Source: Sphingomonas sp. 37zxx (GTDB taxonomy: Bacteria; Pseudomonadota; Alphaproteobacteria; Sphingomonadales; Sphingomonadaceae). From it: DNA of 35,432 nt. Below the pieces are notes generated by a model. The model made no database searches. It worked only from the letters and a program-made list of their open reading frames with translations, and was not told the DNA's origin. Each line of letters begins with the position of its first letter. The stretch's first letter is position 1. The stretch covers positions 1-35,432 of the forward strand of contig NZ_JROH01000038.1 of the NCBI RefSeq assembly GCF_000786205.1. Direction: 5' to 3'. Positions 35,162 to 35,432 of this stretch are shown here, piece by piece. The translations under genes and the position numbers were made by a program.

Positions 35162-35432
35162 CCAAAGCTACCAGTCAGAGTGGACCACCGCTTGCTATGC
35201 GATCGGAACCACTGTGGCAGGAAGCGGAAAGGCTGCTGCGTCCGATGGCGGGCTTGCGGGCATGTTCTCGCGATCAGATGCGCTGGCCGCAATGCTTTGG
35301 GGCAGATCGAGCGGCGGATGCAGGAGAATCGGGATAGCTGAGCGCTGCGACAGGTTGATCCGCCAGGCTGTATCGGCGCTATACCTGACAGCGCAGCGAC
35401 TGTCTAACAGGCTGCTGAAAAAGGGCTTGGCT
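35162..35432. other. Terminal region, no supported gene; IS-end-like sequence at the edge
   Basis: Stops occur in all plus frames. One frame ends in a protein-like LGQIERRMQENRDS just before 35340, but upstream it does not join to anything sensible, so a decayed gene tail is possible. AGGCTGCTGAAAAAGG (35409-35424) resembles the terminal repeats of IS5/IS1182-type elements, and an insertion sequence may begin at the window edge. Confidence 0.35.

Overview
The window is GC-rich, densely packed DNA that reads as a chromosome segment of a sphingomonad-type alphaproteobacterium (Sphingomonadales). The case rests on the protein style, the outer-membrane TonB receptors, the housekeeping order transglycosylase-rlpA-dac-tmk-holB-metG-tatD, and an aerobic cobalamin pathway with cobF, cobG, cobE and bluB. 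The genus is an inference; no marker gene such as rRNA is present.

Layout. (1) Bases 1-5176: two tandem, closely similar TonB-dependent receptors, the first cut by the window edge, each followed by a strong hairpin terminator. (2) 5293-5382, minus strand: tRNA-Ser(UGA) with its own promoter. (3) 5516-13861, plus strand: a tight run of housekeeping genes for cell wall and replication/translation: MltB-type lytic transglycosylase, an RlpA-like SPOR protein that has lost the catalytic Asp, a D,D-carboxypeptidase, tmk, holB, metG, a TatD nuclease, an MBL-fold hydrolase and a membrane-anchored retropepsin-like protease. Most junctions overlap by a few bases. (4) 13862-16990: a scarred interval holding a likely ISNCY-type IS remnant, a 453-residue protein of unknown function, a broken IS110 transposase and about 480 bp of unassignable sequence. 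(5) 16994-32888: a cobalamin riboswitch followed by a B12 operon: cobW, cobN, cobG, cobH, cobI, cobJ, (cobK on the opposite strand), cobL, cobE, cobM, cobB, cobA, cobF, bluB, a DUF1636 ferredoxin-like gene and a NiCoT-type nickel/cobalt permease. (6) 33125-35161: a secreted DUF3857/transglutaminase-like protein. (7) 35162-35432: no supported gene, with an IS-end-like sequence at the edge.

How the genes work together. The operon covers the whole aerobic corrin-ring route from uroporphyrinogen III to cobyrinic acid a,c-diamide: CobA (SUMT), CobI, CobG, CobJ, CobM, CobF, CobK, CobL, CobH and CobB. It adds the large cobaltochelatase subunit CobN, a CobW GTPase, a cobalt importer, and BluB for the lower ligand. 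CobS/CobT and the late steps (adenosylation, amidation to cobyric acid, aminopropanol arm, nucleotide loop) are not in this window and must lie elsewhere if the strain completes B12. The riboswitch implies repression of the set by cobalamin.

The most unusual points are cobK, embedded antisense with no free base on either side; the RlpA-like protein without its catalytic Asp; the five-cysteine DUF1636 protein placed between BluB and the cobalt importer; and the IS-scarred island with its unassigned 453-residue gene. I did not see a convincing wholly new defence or mobile system.
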